Shown here: piece after piece, positions 22,537-30,724 of the stretch
Layout: every line of letters starts with the position of its first letter
Numbering within the stretch: the first letter of the stretch is position 1
Assembly (NCBI GenBank): GCA_963657295.1
Contig: CAVKMX010000010.1
Span: 1-30,724 of the forward strand
DNA from: CAG-791 sp963657295
Lineage (GTDB): Bacteria; Bacillota; Clostridia; Lachnospirales; Lachnospiraceae
Reading direction: 5' to 3'
Length of the DNA stretch: 30,724 nt
Notes under the pieces: generated by a model
The model's input: only the letters and a program-made list of their open reading frames with translations
Told to the model about the DNA's origin: nothing
Database searches by the model: none
Made by a program: the position numbers and the translations under genes

Positions 22537-23691
22537 CTACCTTGCAATCACCCTTCGATAGATCTCCTCGCAATCCTCTGCGGTGACCGGCTTCCTCGTA
22601 TTCCCAGGGCTTCCCGATGCAACCGCATCCGCAGCCATCTTCGGAATGGCTGAGCAAAAGGCCTCCGGGTCAATCCCTGCCTCACGGAGTGTGGGAATCT
22701 CACACACGGCCACGATGTCCGAGAGCGCGTGCAGGAACTTCTCCGCCGCCTCCCTGTCGGAATCCTCTCCGGACGCTGCGCCGCACACCCTGCCAAGATC
22801 AGCAAATCTCTCGTACGCACCGTCCAGCACGTAGCTCAGACAGTCTGCAAGGAGCATGGCATTGCTCTTGCCGTGTGCCACATGAAACAGCGCACCGATC
22901 GGGCGGCTCATCCCATGCACAATGGTGACACTGGAATTGTTGATGCACACGCCGGCCTCATAGGCCGCAAGACTCATCTGCTCTCTCGCCTCGGCATCGC
23001 GTCCGTTTGCATACGCAATCGGCAGATACTTCATGATGCGGCTGACTGCGGAGCGGGCATAAAGATCGGTCAGCGGCGAAGCCTTTTTGGATGTATACGC
23101 CTCCACGGCATGGGTAAGGGCATCCAGCCCGGTCGCCGCTGTCACGCTCTTGGGCATATCCATGGTGTATTCATAATTGAGTATCGCAAGATCCGGGATC
23201 AGGCAGCCGCCTTTCAACAGCATCTTGATATCCTGCGCGCTGTCTGTGATCACGGTGAACTTCGTTGCCTCCGAGCCGGTCCCGCTGGTGGTCGGGATCG
23301 CAACAATCGGAGGAAGCTTAGCATCGATCTCCTTCCCCATATAGGAAGCGATCGGCTGCTCCGACGTACTCATAAGCGCAATGGCCTTCGCCGAGTCCAG
23401 CGGAGAACCGCCGCCGATGCCGATCACGAAGCTGCTCCCGCTCTCGCGGTACTGCTTTACACCCTCCGCAATCATTGCGTCCGTCGGCTCTCCCGTGATC
23501 CCGTCGAACACCGCATAGACAACCCCCTCCTGATCCAGAGCCCGGGTCAGCGCCTCCAGCATGGGGGATTTCGCAACATGCGGCCCCGTCACAACCAGTG
23601 CGCGGCTGCCGTATTGTTTCAGAAGAGGCGCCGCTTCCGTCAGCGCCTCCTTTCCGACGAATACATGGCTTGGAATATTAAAATGTGCCAT
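22537..23691 (-). CDS. Iron-type (group III) alcohol dehydrogenase
   Basis: A 384-residue NAD(P)H-dependent enzyme reducing an aldehyde to an alcohol. It has the dinucleotide site GGGSPLDSAK (93-102), PTTSGTGSEATKF, and the metal ligands Asp190 and His194 (GLDALTHAVE), His259 (VHG) and His273 (FHVAHGKSNAM). RBS AAGGA lies 5 bases before the ATG. It starts 27 bases after the aminotransferase stop and is surely in the same operon, so its substrate is probably the aldehyde made by that enzyme. Sulfoacetaldehyde, succinate semialdehyde and malonate semialdehyde are the main options; sequence alone does not decide. Confidence 0.92.
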   Translation of the reverse strand: MAHFNIPSHVFVGKEALTEAAPLLKQYGSRALVVTGPHVAKSPMLEALTRALDQEGVVYAVFDGITGEPTDAMIAEGVKQYRESGSSFVIGIGGGSPLDSAKAIALMSTSEQPIASYMGKEIDAKLPPIVAIPTTSGTGSEATKFTVITDSAQDIKMLLKGGCLIPDLAILNYEYTMDMPKSVTAATGLDALTHAVEAYTSKKASPLTDLYARSAVSRIMKYLPIAYANGRDAEAREQMSLAAYEAGVCINNSSVTIVHGMSRPIGALFHVAHGKSNAMLLADCLSYVLDGAYERFADLGRVCGAASGEDSDREAAEKFLHALSDIVAVCEIPTLREAGIDPEAFCSAIPKMAADAVASGSPGNTRKPVTAEDCEEIYRRVIAR

Positions 23692-23718
23692 ACCGTTCCT
23701 TTCTGAAGCCGCCCAGGA

Positions 23719-25050
23719 TCAGAGCATCGTCTCATCTACAATCGTGAGTACTTCGTCCAGCTTCGCCAGCTCCTCCCGGAGCTGATCTGCCGTAATGATC
23801 AGCGGCGGGCAGACGAAAACCATATTCTCGTGGGAATAGGTCATGAACCGTCTCTCCCGGAGCATTCCGATCACCTTCGGCATCACGCCCTCCGGATCCT
23901 TTCCGTAGGACACCAGCGGCTCCTTGGTCGCCTTATCCTTCACCAGCTCCACCGCCGAGAAGAGTCCGATGTAACGCACATCACCGACACAGGCATGCTT
24001 CTCCTTGAAGGACTCCAGCGTGCTGCCCAGCACCGCTCCCACAGCGTTGACGTTGTCCAGAATGTGTGCCTTTCCGTAATAGTTCACGCAGGCCACACCC
24101 GCCGCACAGGCAAGCGGATGTCCGCTGTAGGTCAGGCCGCAGCTGAGCTGATGATCATCGAAATAGGCAGCAATCTTCTTGGATACCGCTACGCCGCCCA
24201 GCGGAACATAGCCGCAGGTCACACCCTTTGCAAAGGTCACGAGATCCGGAACTACATCAAAGTTCTCAAAGGCGAACATCTTGCCGGTCCTGCACCAGCC
24301 GGCCATTACCTCATCGCACACCATCACAATGCCGAATTCATCGCAGATCTTACGCACGCCCGGCAGATATCCCTTCGGAGGAATGATAATGCCGTTGGAT
24401 CCGGTGATGGTCTCCATTACGATGGCCGCCACGCTGTCCGGCCCCTCGTAGATAATCTGCTCGCGAAGCTTTGCAAGATAGTACTTTGTTGCCTCCTCCT
24501 CCGAGGCGAAGGTGATGGGCTCGCGGTAGATGTAGGGATCAAAGAATTTCACGAAGCCGGGGATGCCGGGCTCAAGAGGATAACGTCTCGGCTCACCTGT
24601 CAGATTTCCGGCGCCGAAGGAGGAACCATGGTAGCTGCGGTAGCGGCTGAAGACCTTCTTTCTGCCCGTGTACATGCGTGCGATCTTGATCGCGTTCTCA
24701 TTGGCATCTGCGCCCGCATTGGTAAAGAATACCTTGCCGAAGGAATCCGGCAGGAGATCCACGATCATCTTCGCCAACTCCGCTCTCGGCTCGCTGCCGA
24801 ACGACGGACCGATGTAGCAATACTTATCCACCTGAGCCTTGATGGCCTCTGCAATGTCCTCGTTCCCATAGCCAAGGTTCAGGTTTACCAGCTGAGAGGA
24901 CATGTCGGTATAACGGTTTCCGTCATAATCGTAATAGTAGATTCCCTTTGCCTCCTTCACCGGAATGGGATTCAGGTTCGCCTGCTTGCTCCAGGACTGC
25001 AGCACATAGGTCTTCTGTGTCTCTGTGATTTCCTTTCCTGTCATGCTCAT
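23719..25050 (-). CDS. Class III aminotransferase, omega-amino acid type (possible taurine transaminase)
   Basis: A 443-residue PLP enzyme. Features: N-terminal YVLQSWSKQ, NAGADANENAIKIAR, the cofactor-stacking SYHG (His141), CDEVMAG (Asp246) and the PLP lysine in TFAKGVTCGYVPLGG (Lys275). The overall pattern resembles taurine-2-oxoglutarate or taurine-pyruvate transaminases more than acetylornithine or glutamate-semialdehyde enzymes, but this is from memory of the families. The ATG at 25050 has GGAAGG 5 bases upstream; another ATG two codons later is possible. It leads an operon with an iron-type alcohol dehydrogenase and follows a PucR regulator gene. Alternatives: GABA, beta-alanine or diamine transaminase. 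Confidence 0.85.
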   Translation of the reverse strand: MSMTGKEITETQKTYVLQSWSKQANLNPIPVKEAKGIYYYDYDGNRYTDMSSQLVNLNLGYGNEDIAEAIKAQVDKYCYIGPSFGSEPRAELAKMIVDLLPDSFGKVFFTNAGADANENAIKIARMYTGRKKVFSRYRSYHGSSFGAGNLTGEPRRYPLEPGIPGFVKFFDPYIYREPITFASEEEATKYYLAKLREQIIYEGPDSVAAIVMETITGSNGIIIPPKGYLPGVRKICDEFGIVMVCDEVMAGWCRTGKMFAFENFDVVPDLVTFAKGVTCGYVPLGGVAVSKKIAAYFDDHQLSCGLTYSGHPLACAAGVACVNYYGKAHILDNVNAVGAVLGSTLESFKEKHACVGDVRYIGLFSAVELVKDKATKEPLVSYGKDPEGVMPKVIGMLRERRFMTYSHENMVFVCPPLIITADQLREELAKLDEVLTIVDETML

Positions 25051-25154
25051 CGCTTCCTTCCTTTCTGCAGCACATGAAAAAGACGCTGCCCCGGCCGTTT
25101 TATCGCTTCTTCTGTTCTCCTCTTCGGCCTGTCGATGAGCACATTCTAGGCACC

Positions 25155-25184
25155 AAAAGGGCCCCCGCCAATAAGCGGGAGCCC
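25155..25184 (-). terminator. Terminator after the PucR-type regulator gene
   Basis: A 10-bp stem (25184-25175 with 25168-25159, one G-T pair) with a 6-base loop and a TTTT tract on the minus strand, about 85 bases after the regulator stop. Confidence 0.7.
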
Positions 25185-25210
25185 AAACCGGATTGTGCCG
25201 GAGCCCAAAC
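25178..25210. repeat. Two 11-bp direct repeats, 22 bp apart, before the aminotransferase operon
   Basis: GGAGCCCAAAC occurs at 25178-25188 and 25200-25210, exactly two helical turns apart, in the 217-base space between the regulator and aminotransferase genes. The first copy overlaps the terminator stem. They could be binding sites for the adjacent regulator, which is inference from spacing only. Confidence 0.4.
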
Positions 25211-25266
25211 GGCGGCACATCGGACCGCCTTCTGTCCCTTCCGTTTCCTGCATTGCAGAGCCGGCA

Positions 25267-26430
25267 TTACAGAATATCCTGCAGCGCAAACGCAATCAGC
25301 AGCTCACTCCGCGCTGCCGTCGAGGACATCTCAATCCCCAGTATTTCCTGAATCTTATTCAGCTGATAATTGATGGTGTTGCGGTGCACATACAGCTCCT
25401 CTGCCGTCTCCTGCACGCTTCCGTTGCGGTCCAGATAGGTTCGCAGCGTGCGGCAGAGCTCCGTTCCGTTTGTCCTGTCATAATCCGCCAGAGGCTTCAG
25501 TGTATGCTCATAATAGTCCAGCATGATGTCCCGGTCCTCGATGCCCAGCAGCAGCCGGTAGATGCCCAGTCTCGTATAGAAGATCCGTTCTCCGCCGACC
25601 CTTCCCTTCTCCTGCAGATGCTCAATGGATACGGCCTGCCGGTAGCTCTTGTACAGACAGCGGATGCTCTTCGTCAGCCGTCCGACTCCCATGAAGAGCT
25701 GCTCCTCCGGCTGCAGGAAGGTCCGGATGCGGGTCTGCAGACCGCTCACTTCCTGCACGAGCTCTTCCTCCGTCAGATCTGCCAATACCAGAATCAGCTC
25801 CTCCTCATTGCAGAAGACCGCAAATCTGCGCGTTCCGTGCCGCAGCACATAATCCAGATTCCTGCACAGCGCCTCCCGTCTGGACTGGGCCGCCTCTCCC
25901 TCTCCCGACAGCTTCATGACCGTGACGCTGTAGCTCCATCCGGCGAGGAAGGAATGCTGCGACAGAGGCACCACATACAGCTCCTCCTGTCCGGGATAGA
26001 AAATAGCATTCTTAAAGGCCGCCGCTGTTTCCATCGTCCGCTGCTCCTCGCGCGTAATCTCGCAGCAGCAGATGCGCATGATTTCCGCCAGATGAACCTT
26101 CCAGGGCACCGCAAAAAGAGGAAGACCTGCCTCATTGCAGAAATCGACCGCCTCCTGTGGAATCTTCTCAATAAACGGGCCGGTGTTCACGATGACGCCC
26201 GCCGCCTTTTTCTGTGCAAAGGCGCGGAGAAGCTCCGGGAGCTCTGCGCCTCCTCCGAGTCCGATGCCCGTCGTAAAGGCCAGCTGTCCGCCCTCCAGAA
26301 AATCCGAGGCCTCCTTTGTCTCCACCATGTGAACCCAGGTCACAAGGTTCGATAATCCTTTCTCTCCTGCCAGCAGCGTAATGTCCATATGCTGCACTTT
26401 CTGCAGAAGAGAGCGCAATTCAACTGCCAT
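25267..26430 (-). CDS. PucR family transcriptional regulator
   Basis: A 387-residue regulator with an N-terminal PucR-type sensor domain (residues 1 to about 125: TWVHMVETKEASDFLEGGQL, then KAAGVIVNTG), a middle GGDEF-like linker, and a C-terminal helix-turn-helix of the PucR/CdaR type (NGSVQETAEELYVHRNTINY). The family controls use of nitrogen compounds such as purines, GABA and other amines. GGAG lies 8 bases before the ATG. It is directly upstream of the aminotransferase-dehydrogenase operon on the same strand, separated by a terminator, so local activation of that operon is the simplest model. Confidence 0.9.
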   Translation of the reverse strand: MAVELRSLLQKVQHMDITLLAGEKGLSNLVTWVHMVETKEASDFLEGGQLAFTTGIGLGGGAELPELLRAFAQKKAAGVIVNTGPFIEKIPQEAVDFCNEAGLPLFAVPWKVHLAEIMRICCCEITREEQRTMETAAAFKNAIFYPGQEELYVVPLSQHSFLAGWSYSVTVMKLSGEGEAAQSRREALCRNLDYVLRHGTRRFAVFCNEEELILVLADLTEEELVQEVSGLQTRIRTFLQPEEQLFMGVGRLTKSIRCLYKSYRQAVSIEHLQEKGRVGGERIFYTRLGIYRLLLGIEDRDIMLDYYEHTLKPLADYDRTNGTELCRTLRTYLDRNGSVQETAEELYVHRNTINYQLNKIQEILGIEMSSTAARSELLIAFALQDIL

Positions 26431-26483
26431 ATCCGGTTCTCCGCATTGTAAATCTTCCTGTCCGTTCCGCGATCACCCTCTTC

Positions 26484-26489
26484 ATTATA
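26484..26489 (-). promoter_or_regulatory. -10 box of the PucR-type regulator gene
   Basis: A perfect TATAAT on the minus strand 54 bases before the start codon; the matching -35 region (TCTTTT) is poor, which fits either a weak or an activator-dependent promoter. Confidence 0.5.
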
Positions 26490-26588
26490 CCCGGGAAGCC
26501 GCGCGAAAAGAAAATTCGTATCTATTCAGCGGCTTTGCCCTCTTTATCGCAGTTCCTTCTCTCTGATCGCCGGTCCGAACCGGTGCGT

Positions 26589-27542
26589 TCACGTCTCTGG
26601 CCGAATGGTCGTGACCAGTGCATCGCAGATGCCCTCCACGGTGTAAACGCCGCTTCCCGCCGGAATAAAGAAGCTCTCACCCTTTCGGAATGCCAGCGCA
26701 TCTCTGCCGCAGGTGATCGTTCCCTCTCCATCCAGAATCAGGATGCTCGCAAAAGAGGCCCCCGTCACGATGCCCACCATCTTTTCCAGGAAGGATCCGT
26801 TCAGGTTCAGCTTATCCACGGTGAAGTAATCACAGTCTGCAATGTGCGGATAGCAGCTCTTATTCCGTTCAATCGGAACACGATTGGTCACGGCAAGGGC
26901 CTTCTCGATATGAAGATCCCGCTTTTTCCCGTCCTTGCCGACCCTGCCGTAATCATAGACCCGGTAGGTAACATTGGAATTCTGCTGGATCTCCGCAATC
27001 AACAGCCCCGCACCGATGGCATGAATGGTCCCGGATTCAATGAACAGAACGTCCCCCTTCTGAACCTTTACCGCATTGAGCACCTCCAGCAGCGTGTCCT
27101 CCCGGATCCGCTGTTCGAATTCCTCCCGGCTGATTTCCTTCCGGAAGCCGTAATAAAGGAAGGCGCCTGGCTCGGCGTCCATGACGTACCACATTTCCGT
27201 CTTGCCGTACTGCCCCTCGTGCTCCAGCGCATATTCATTGTTCGGGTGCACCTGAATGGACAGGTTCTGCTGTGCGTCAATGAATTTGATCAGAATCGGA
27301 AACTCCTCAAACCGGCTGCAGTTGCTCCCCAGCACCTTTTTGCCTTCCGCATCTATGAACTCCTGCAGTGTCTTTCCCGTGTACTCACCGCTGGCAATGA
27401 CCGAGGGTCCGTCCGGGTGGCAGGACAGCTCCCAGCTCTCCGCCAGCACATCGCCCGGATAATCAATCCCGTATTCTTCCGCCAAACGGTGTCCGCCCCA
27501 CAGATAATCCTTGCAGGCCGGCTTCAGTTTCATTATGCTCAT
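26589..27542 (-). CDS. manA: Mannose-6-phosphate isomerase, class I
   Basis: A 317-residue zinc enzyme converting mannose-6-phosphate to fructose-6-phosphate. Zinc ligands are visible: Gln97 and His99 in SIQVHPNNEYA, Glu116 in KTEMWYVM, and His174 in SGTIHAIG. It is the short Firmicutes form. The ATG at 27542 has GGAG 5 bases upstream. Last gene of the mannoside operon, 32 bases after the phosphorylase. A phosphomannomutase to bring mannose-1-phosphate to mannose-6-phosphate is not in the window. Confidence 0.94.
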   Translation of the reverse strand: MSIMKLKPACKDYLWGGHRLAEEYGIDYPGDVLAESWELSCHPDGPSVIASGEYTGKTLQEFIDAEGKKVLGSNCSRFEEFPILIKFIDAQQNLSIQVHPNNEYALEHEGQYGKTEMWYVMDAEPGAFLYYGFRKEISREEFEQRIREDTLLEVLNAVKVQKGDVLFIESGTIHAIGAGLLIAEIQQNSNVTYRVYDYGRVGKDGKKRDLHIEKALAVTNRVPIERNKSCYPHIADCDYFTVDKLNLNGSFLEKMVGIVTGASFASILILDGEGTITCGRDALAFRKGESFFIPAGSGVYTVEGICDALVTTIRPET

Positions 27543-27574
27543 CTTCACTCCTCCGGATCCTGTATCCTTCTGCG

Positions 27575-28741
27575 TCACTGCAGCAGATGTAAATTTTTCT
27601 CAATCAATTCACAGCGCTGTCTGACGCAGTCTGCCGAGCGATGCGGATCCTCCGGTGTCCCGAACAGATAATCCTCCAGCTTCTCGATGGTTGTCGTGGC
27701 CACATGCATTCTCGTATCCGAAGACGCATAATAGATATAAACATCGCCGTTCTCTCTCGCGATGGCCCCGTTGGTAAACACAACGTTGGAGACATCTCCC
27801 ACACGTTCTCTGCCGAGAGGAACGAGGAAGACCCCGGACGGCTCTGCGATGACCTGATCCGGGTGCTCCAGATCCGTGCCGAACAGATACAGCACATAGC
27901 GAAGCCCGGCCGCCGTATTGCGCACACCGTGGGCAATGTGAATCCAGCACCGCTTTCCCCGGATGGGAACGGCACCGGCGCCGTTCTTGGCCTCCGTGAT
28001 GGTATGATAGACTCGCCTGCTGATGATCTTTTCCTCATCGATGACAGCCCGGGTAATATCCTCACACAGTCCGAAGCCGATTCCGCCGCCGCTGCCGGTT
28101 TCAATGAAGCCGTCCATCGGCCGTGTGTAGAAGGCATATTTCCCGTCCACAAAGGCAGGATGCAGCACCACGTTCCGCTGCTGCGGAGAATGCAGGGTTC
28201 TCAGATTCTCCAGCCTCTCCCAGGTCTTCAGATCCTTTGTCCGCACGATGCCGGCCTCGGCCACCGCCGCGGAAAGATCCGGGTCCGACGGGTCCTTGCT
28301 CTCCGAGCAGAACACTCCGTAAATGTAACCGTCCTCATGCTGTGTGAGACGCATATCGTATACATTCGTCTCTTCCGGGCAGGTATCCGGCAGCACCACC
28401 GGATAATCCCAGAACCGGAAGCCGTCGATTCCCGTATCGCTCTCTGCCACCGCAAAGAAAGACTTCCGATCGTTTCCCTCCACTCTGGCGACCACATAGT
28501 ATTTCCCGTTCAGCCAGATGGCTCCCGAATTCATCACCGCATTGACCCCCAGCCTCTCCATAAAATACGGATTGGTCTCTTCGTCAATGTCATATTTCCA
28601 GATCACCGGAATGTGCTCCCTGGTCAGGATCGGATCCTCATAACGGTCCAGAATTCCGTTGTAGAACCGGCTCTTCCGGTTGCGCTTCTGCTGCAGGGCT
28701 TCCAGCTGGGCCTGCAGTACATAATATTGTCTGTGTATCAT
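27575..28741 (-). CDS. 4-O-beta-D-mannosyl-D-glucose phosphorylase (GH130 subfamily 1)
   Basis: A 388-residue cytoplasmic inverting phosphorylase that splits mannosyl-1,4-glucose with phosphate into alpha-mannose-1-phosphate and glucose. The catalytic Asp is seen in VYDMRLTQHEDGYIYG (Asp129, matching Asp131 of the Bacteroides fragilis enzyme). Other GH130 features: NPYFMERLGVNAVMNSGAIW, YAFYTRPMDGFIETGSGGGI and AEPSGVFLVP. The ATG is 1 base after the epimerase stop, with GGGAG inside the epimerase end, so the two are translationally coupled, which also fits a substrate hand-off from epimerase to phosphorylase. Confidence 0.92.
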   Translation of the reverse strand: MIHRQYYVLQAQLEALQQKRNRKSRFYNGILDRYEDPILTREHIPVIWKYDIDEETNPYFMERLGVNAVMNSGAIWLNGKYYVVARVEGNDRKSFFAVAESDTGIDGFRFWDYPVVLPDTCPEETNVYDMRLTQHEDGYIYGVFCSESKDPSDPDLSAAVAEAGIVRTKDLKTWERLENLRTLHSPQQRNVVLHPAFVDGKYAFYTRPMDGFIETGSGGGIGFGLCEDITRAVIDEEKIISRRVYHTITEAKNGAGAVPIRGKRCWIHIAHGVRNTAAGLRYVLYLFGTDLEHPDQVIAEPSGVFLVPLGRERVGDVSNVVFTNGAIARENGDVYIYYASSDTRMHVATTTIEKLEDYLFGTPEDPHRSADCVRQRCELIEKNLHLLQ

Positions 28742-28742
28742 C

Positions 28743-29924
28743 TCATTCTCCCAGAATCAGGCTCATGCGCCCGTTGTGATACGGGCATTTCCACGGCTCA
28801 ACGATTGGCTTTCGGCTCTCCGGCATCCCGTTCCGGGCAACATCCCAGAACCATTCCGAGCCCTCTCTTTTGTCAATGATGCAGGCCTTGATATACTCCC
28901 AGAGATCCTCCGTGATTTTCTCGTACTTCCTGTCCCCGGTCTTGCGGCAGCAGTTGCGGAAGCCGACCATGGCCTCGGCCTGAACCCACCAGACCCTGGT
29001 GGTGTCCACGCGTCCGCGGAAGCACTCATTGTTCATGGCAATATGTACGCCGCTCGCATCCATCGCCTGATCCAGTGCCTCCCGGTACACCTCCTCGGCA
29101 AGCCTTGTGGTATATTCCTTGGTCACCGCCGTCACGGCCGCATCCTGCAGTGCATCACAGGCACGGTCCAGAAGCCAGCTGGCCTCAATGTCATGTCCGT
29201 AGGAATACAGATCCGAAAGGGTATTCATTTCGGCATCAAAGAACACCTCCAGCCGATGCATCCGCGGATTGTATACCTTGTCCCGGAAGATTCCGAGAAT
29301 CTTCCGGAGCGCATTCGCCACGTCCTCGGCCGGATCGGCCAGGTACAGCTCCGTATACGCCTCCAGAACGTGCAGCAGCGTATTCATCGTCTTATCCGCC
29401 AGCAGGCCGTTCTCCGAAAGCTTGTCATTGTCGGCCGGCTTCCAGTCTCTGGTGAAGGCCTCCAGATAGCCGTACTCATCGGTGCACACGCGCTCGATGC
29501 GCTCGAACAGGCTTCTTGCAAGCTCCAGGGCCTCTTTCGAGCCGCCGGCACGGTAGTAGGCAGAAAGAGCATAGACTGCAAAGGCCTGGTTGTAAGTATG
29601 CTTGGTATCATCCAGCACCGACCCGTCATAGGTCACAGACCAGAATATCCCGCCCTTTTCTTTGTCCTCACAGAAATCCCGCAGAAACCGATAGGCGTGG
29701 TCCGCCTCTGCAAGGAGCCTCTCGTCCTGCAGCTTCCGGTATGCACTGGAGAAAAACCACAGGATTCTGCTGTTGAGAATACAGCCCTTCTCCGCCTTCC
29801 GATCCACTGTGAGATCATAATTCACAAGCCCGTAATAGCCGCCGTGCACATCGTCCCGCAGGCTCATCCAGAAGGGTATGATGTGCTGCGTCAGCTCCCG
29901 GCTGATTTCCTCACCGATTGCCAT
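28743..29924 (-). CDS. Cellobiose 2-epimerase (AGE family)
   Basis: A 393-residue alpha/alpha-barrel enzyme that epimerises the reducing-end sugar of beta-1,4-disaccharides; in this context mannobiose to mannosyl-glucose. Motifs: DDVHGGYYG, DTKHTYNQAFAVYALSAYYR, SYGHDIEASWLL, WWVQAEAMVGF and EPWKCPYHNGRM. Residues matching the Ruminococcus albus catalytic set are Arg53, His185, His244 and His383. The ATG at 29924 follows AGAGGGG; a longer start at 29966 would add 14 residues without family support. Confidence 0.93.
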   Translation of the reverse strand: MAIGEEISRELTQHIIPFWMSLRDDVHGGYYGLVNYDLTVDRKAEKGCILNSRILWFFSSAYRKLQDERLLAEADHAYRFLRDFCEDKEKGGIFWSVTYDGSVLDDTKHTYNQAFAVYALSAYYRAGGSKEALELARSLFERIERVCTDEYGYLEAFTRDWKPADNDKLSENGLLADKTMNTLLHVLEAYTELYLADPAEDVANALRKILGIFRDKVYNPRMHRLEVFFDAEMNTLSDLYSYGHDIEASWLLDRACDALQDAAVTAVTKEYTTRLAEEVYREALDQAMDASGVHIAMNNECFRGRVDTTRVWWVQAEAMVGFRNCCRKTGDRKYEKITEDLWEYIKACIIDKREGSEWFWDVARNGMPESRKPIVEPWKCPYHNGRMSLILGE

Positions 29925-30039
29925 TTTCCCCTCTCTTTCTCCATCAATGCAGCCGGCTGCATCCATCCCGGACAGCAGCCGGCCGCGTCGGTCTTTTCAA
30001 AGGCAGACGGCCGCACTTTGCGATGCGGTGCGAATCCCG

Positions 30040-30724
30040 TTACCTTCTGCCGACCTCGGTATCGTTCTCCCTCACAACACTGTGGTCCTTGATGTAATCC
30101 ACCAGCTCATCCGCATAGGTAAAGGCCAGGCCGATGTAGCTGTCTGCAGCTCCGTAATAAATCGCCATCTTATTCGTCCTGCTGTCGTGAATCGTCGCGC
30201 AGGGGAAGGTCACATTCGGAACAAAGCCCCGCTCCTCGTACCACTCCTCCGGTGTGATCAGGAAATTCTCACACCGATATTTCACGATGGACGGCTGATC
30301 GATGTCCAGGATGGCACCGCCGATGCTGTATACATAGCCGTTGCAGGTACCGCTGACGCCGTGATAGATCAGCAGCCACCCCTCGCTGGTTTCAATGGGG
30401 GCCGCTCCTCCGCCGATCTTCAGAGACTCCCACCACTCTGTACTCTTTCCCATCACGTGACGGTGCCTTCCCCAGTACACCATATCCTTGCTCTCCGAGA
30501 GGAAGATATCCCCGAAGGGCGTATGCCCGCTGTCACTGGGACGCGAGAGCATCATGAACCGGTCATGAATCTTCCTGGGGAACAGAACCGCGTTGCGGTT
30601 GAACGGCAGGAACGGATTCTCCATGCGGGTAAAGGTTTTGAAGTCGGTGGTTCTGGCAACGCCGATGGCTGCACCGTAGAAATCCTGGCACCAGATGATG
30701 TAATACACATCCTCCACCTTCACA
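30040..30724 (-). CDS. GH130 subfamily 2 beta-1,4-mannooligosaccharide phosphorylase, C-terminal part (cut by window edge)
   Basis: About 228 C-terminal residues are visible; the start lies beyond 30724. The sequence has the GH130 phosphorylase pattern: YYIIWCQDFYGAAIGVA, NRNAVLFPRKI, MLSRPSDSGHTPFGDIFLSE, WWESLKIGGGAAPIETSEGW and FPCATIHDS. It resembles the mannooligosaccharide phosphorylase (RaMP2-like) rather than the mannosylglucose enzyme downstream. It would release mannose-1-phosphate from mannooligosaccharides, leaving mannobiose for the epimerase. The next gene starts about 115 bases downstream with no clear terminator, so one operon is likely. Confidence 0.88.
   Translation of the reverse strand, partial: VKVEDVYYIIWCQDFYGAAIGVARTTDFKTFTRMENPFLPFNRNAVLFPRKIHDRFMMLSRPSDSGHTPFGDIFLSESKDMVYWGRHRHVMGKSTEWWESLKIGGGAAPIETSEGWLLIYHGVSGTCNGYVYSIGGAILDIDQPSIVKYRCENFLITPEEWYEERGFVPNVTFPCATIHDSRTNKMAIYYGAADSYIGLAFTYADELVDYIKDHSVVRENDTEVGRR

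Noticed and set aside
27575..29966. Long plus-strand frames opposite the GH130 phosphorylase and epimerase genes
   Set aside because: They lack start signals and recognisable domains; the minus-strand genes show intact catalytic residues.

Overview
The window looks like a chromosomal segment from a GC-rich Clostridia species, most likely Lachnospiraceae. The evidence is a SAM-I riboswitch in front of metK, a Firmicutes-type L10 leader, strong AGGAGG ribosome binding sites, a PucR-type regulator, and a gut-type mannan phosphorolysis cluster. I see no rRNA, tRNA, prophage, insertion sequence or CRISPR array. The family assignment is an inference from gene content only. One 10-base run of N lies inside rplA.

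Layout. (1) 1-2250: the 5' end of metK on the minus strand with a complete SAM-I riboswitch leader, divergent from two small membrane-protein genes on the plus strand. (2) 2250-6270: a MATE transporter, then cysK with a long, structured, probably regulated leader, and a divergent carbamate kinase whose -35 box overlaps that of cysK. (3) 6288-9504: gpmI followed by an overlapping clpX-like gene with an unusually long linker. (4) 9618-13640: translation genes on the minus strand, rpmG-secE-nusG-rplK-rplA and, from its own attenuated promoter, rplJ-rplL. The block ends at a terminator and is not followed by rpoB. (5) 13640-18350: a palindromic repeat element and the sbcD-sbcC nuclease pair. (6) 18414-26430: a TAXI-type TRAP transporter operon, a divergent cytidylate-kinase-like gene, and a class III aminotransferase plus iron-type alcohol dehydrogenase next to a PucR regulator. 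(7) 26589-30724: manA, mannosylglucose phosphorylase, cellobiose 2-epimerase and a second GH130 phosphorylase cut by the window edge.

How the genes work together. Region 7 is a coherent pathway: mannooligosaccharides are phosphorolysed, mannobiose is epimerised to mannosyl-glucose, which is phosphorolysed to mannose-1-phosphate and glucose, and ManA links mannose-6-phosphate to glycolysis. In region 6, deamination to an aldehyde followed by reduction to an alcohol is a plausible two-step route for a small omega-amino compound, with taurine as the leading but unproven candidate. Region 4 is the conserved transcription/translation cluster, here detached from rpoBC and carrying a NusG with an N-terminal extension.

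The strongest candidates for something under-described are the cysK leader (operator-like palindrome, a minimal ORF ending in Cys, and a second small ORF overlapping cysK), the long-linker ClpX translationally coupled to gpmI, the extended NusG, the very early terminator in the rpmG leader, and the palindromic element at 13742-13822. I found no clearly novel multi-gene defence or mobile system.
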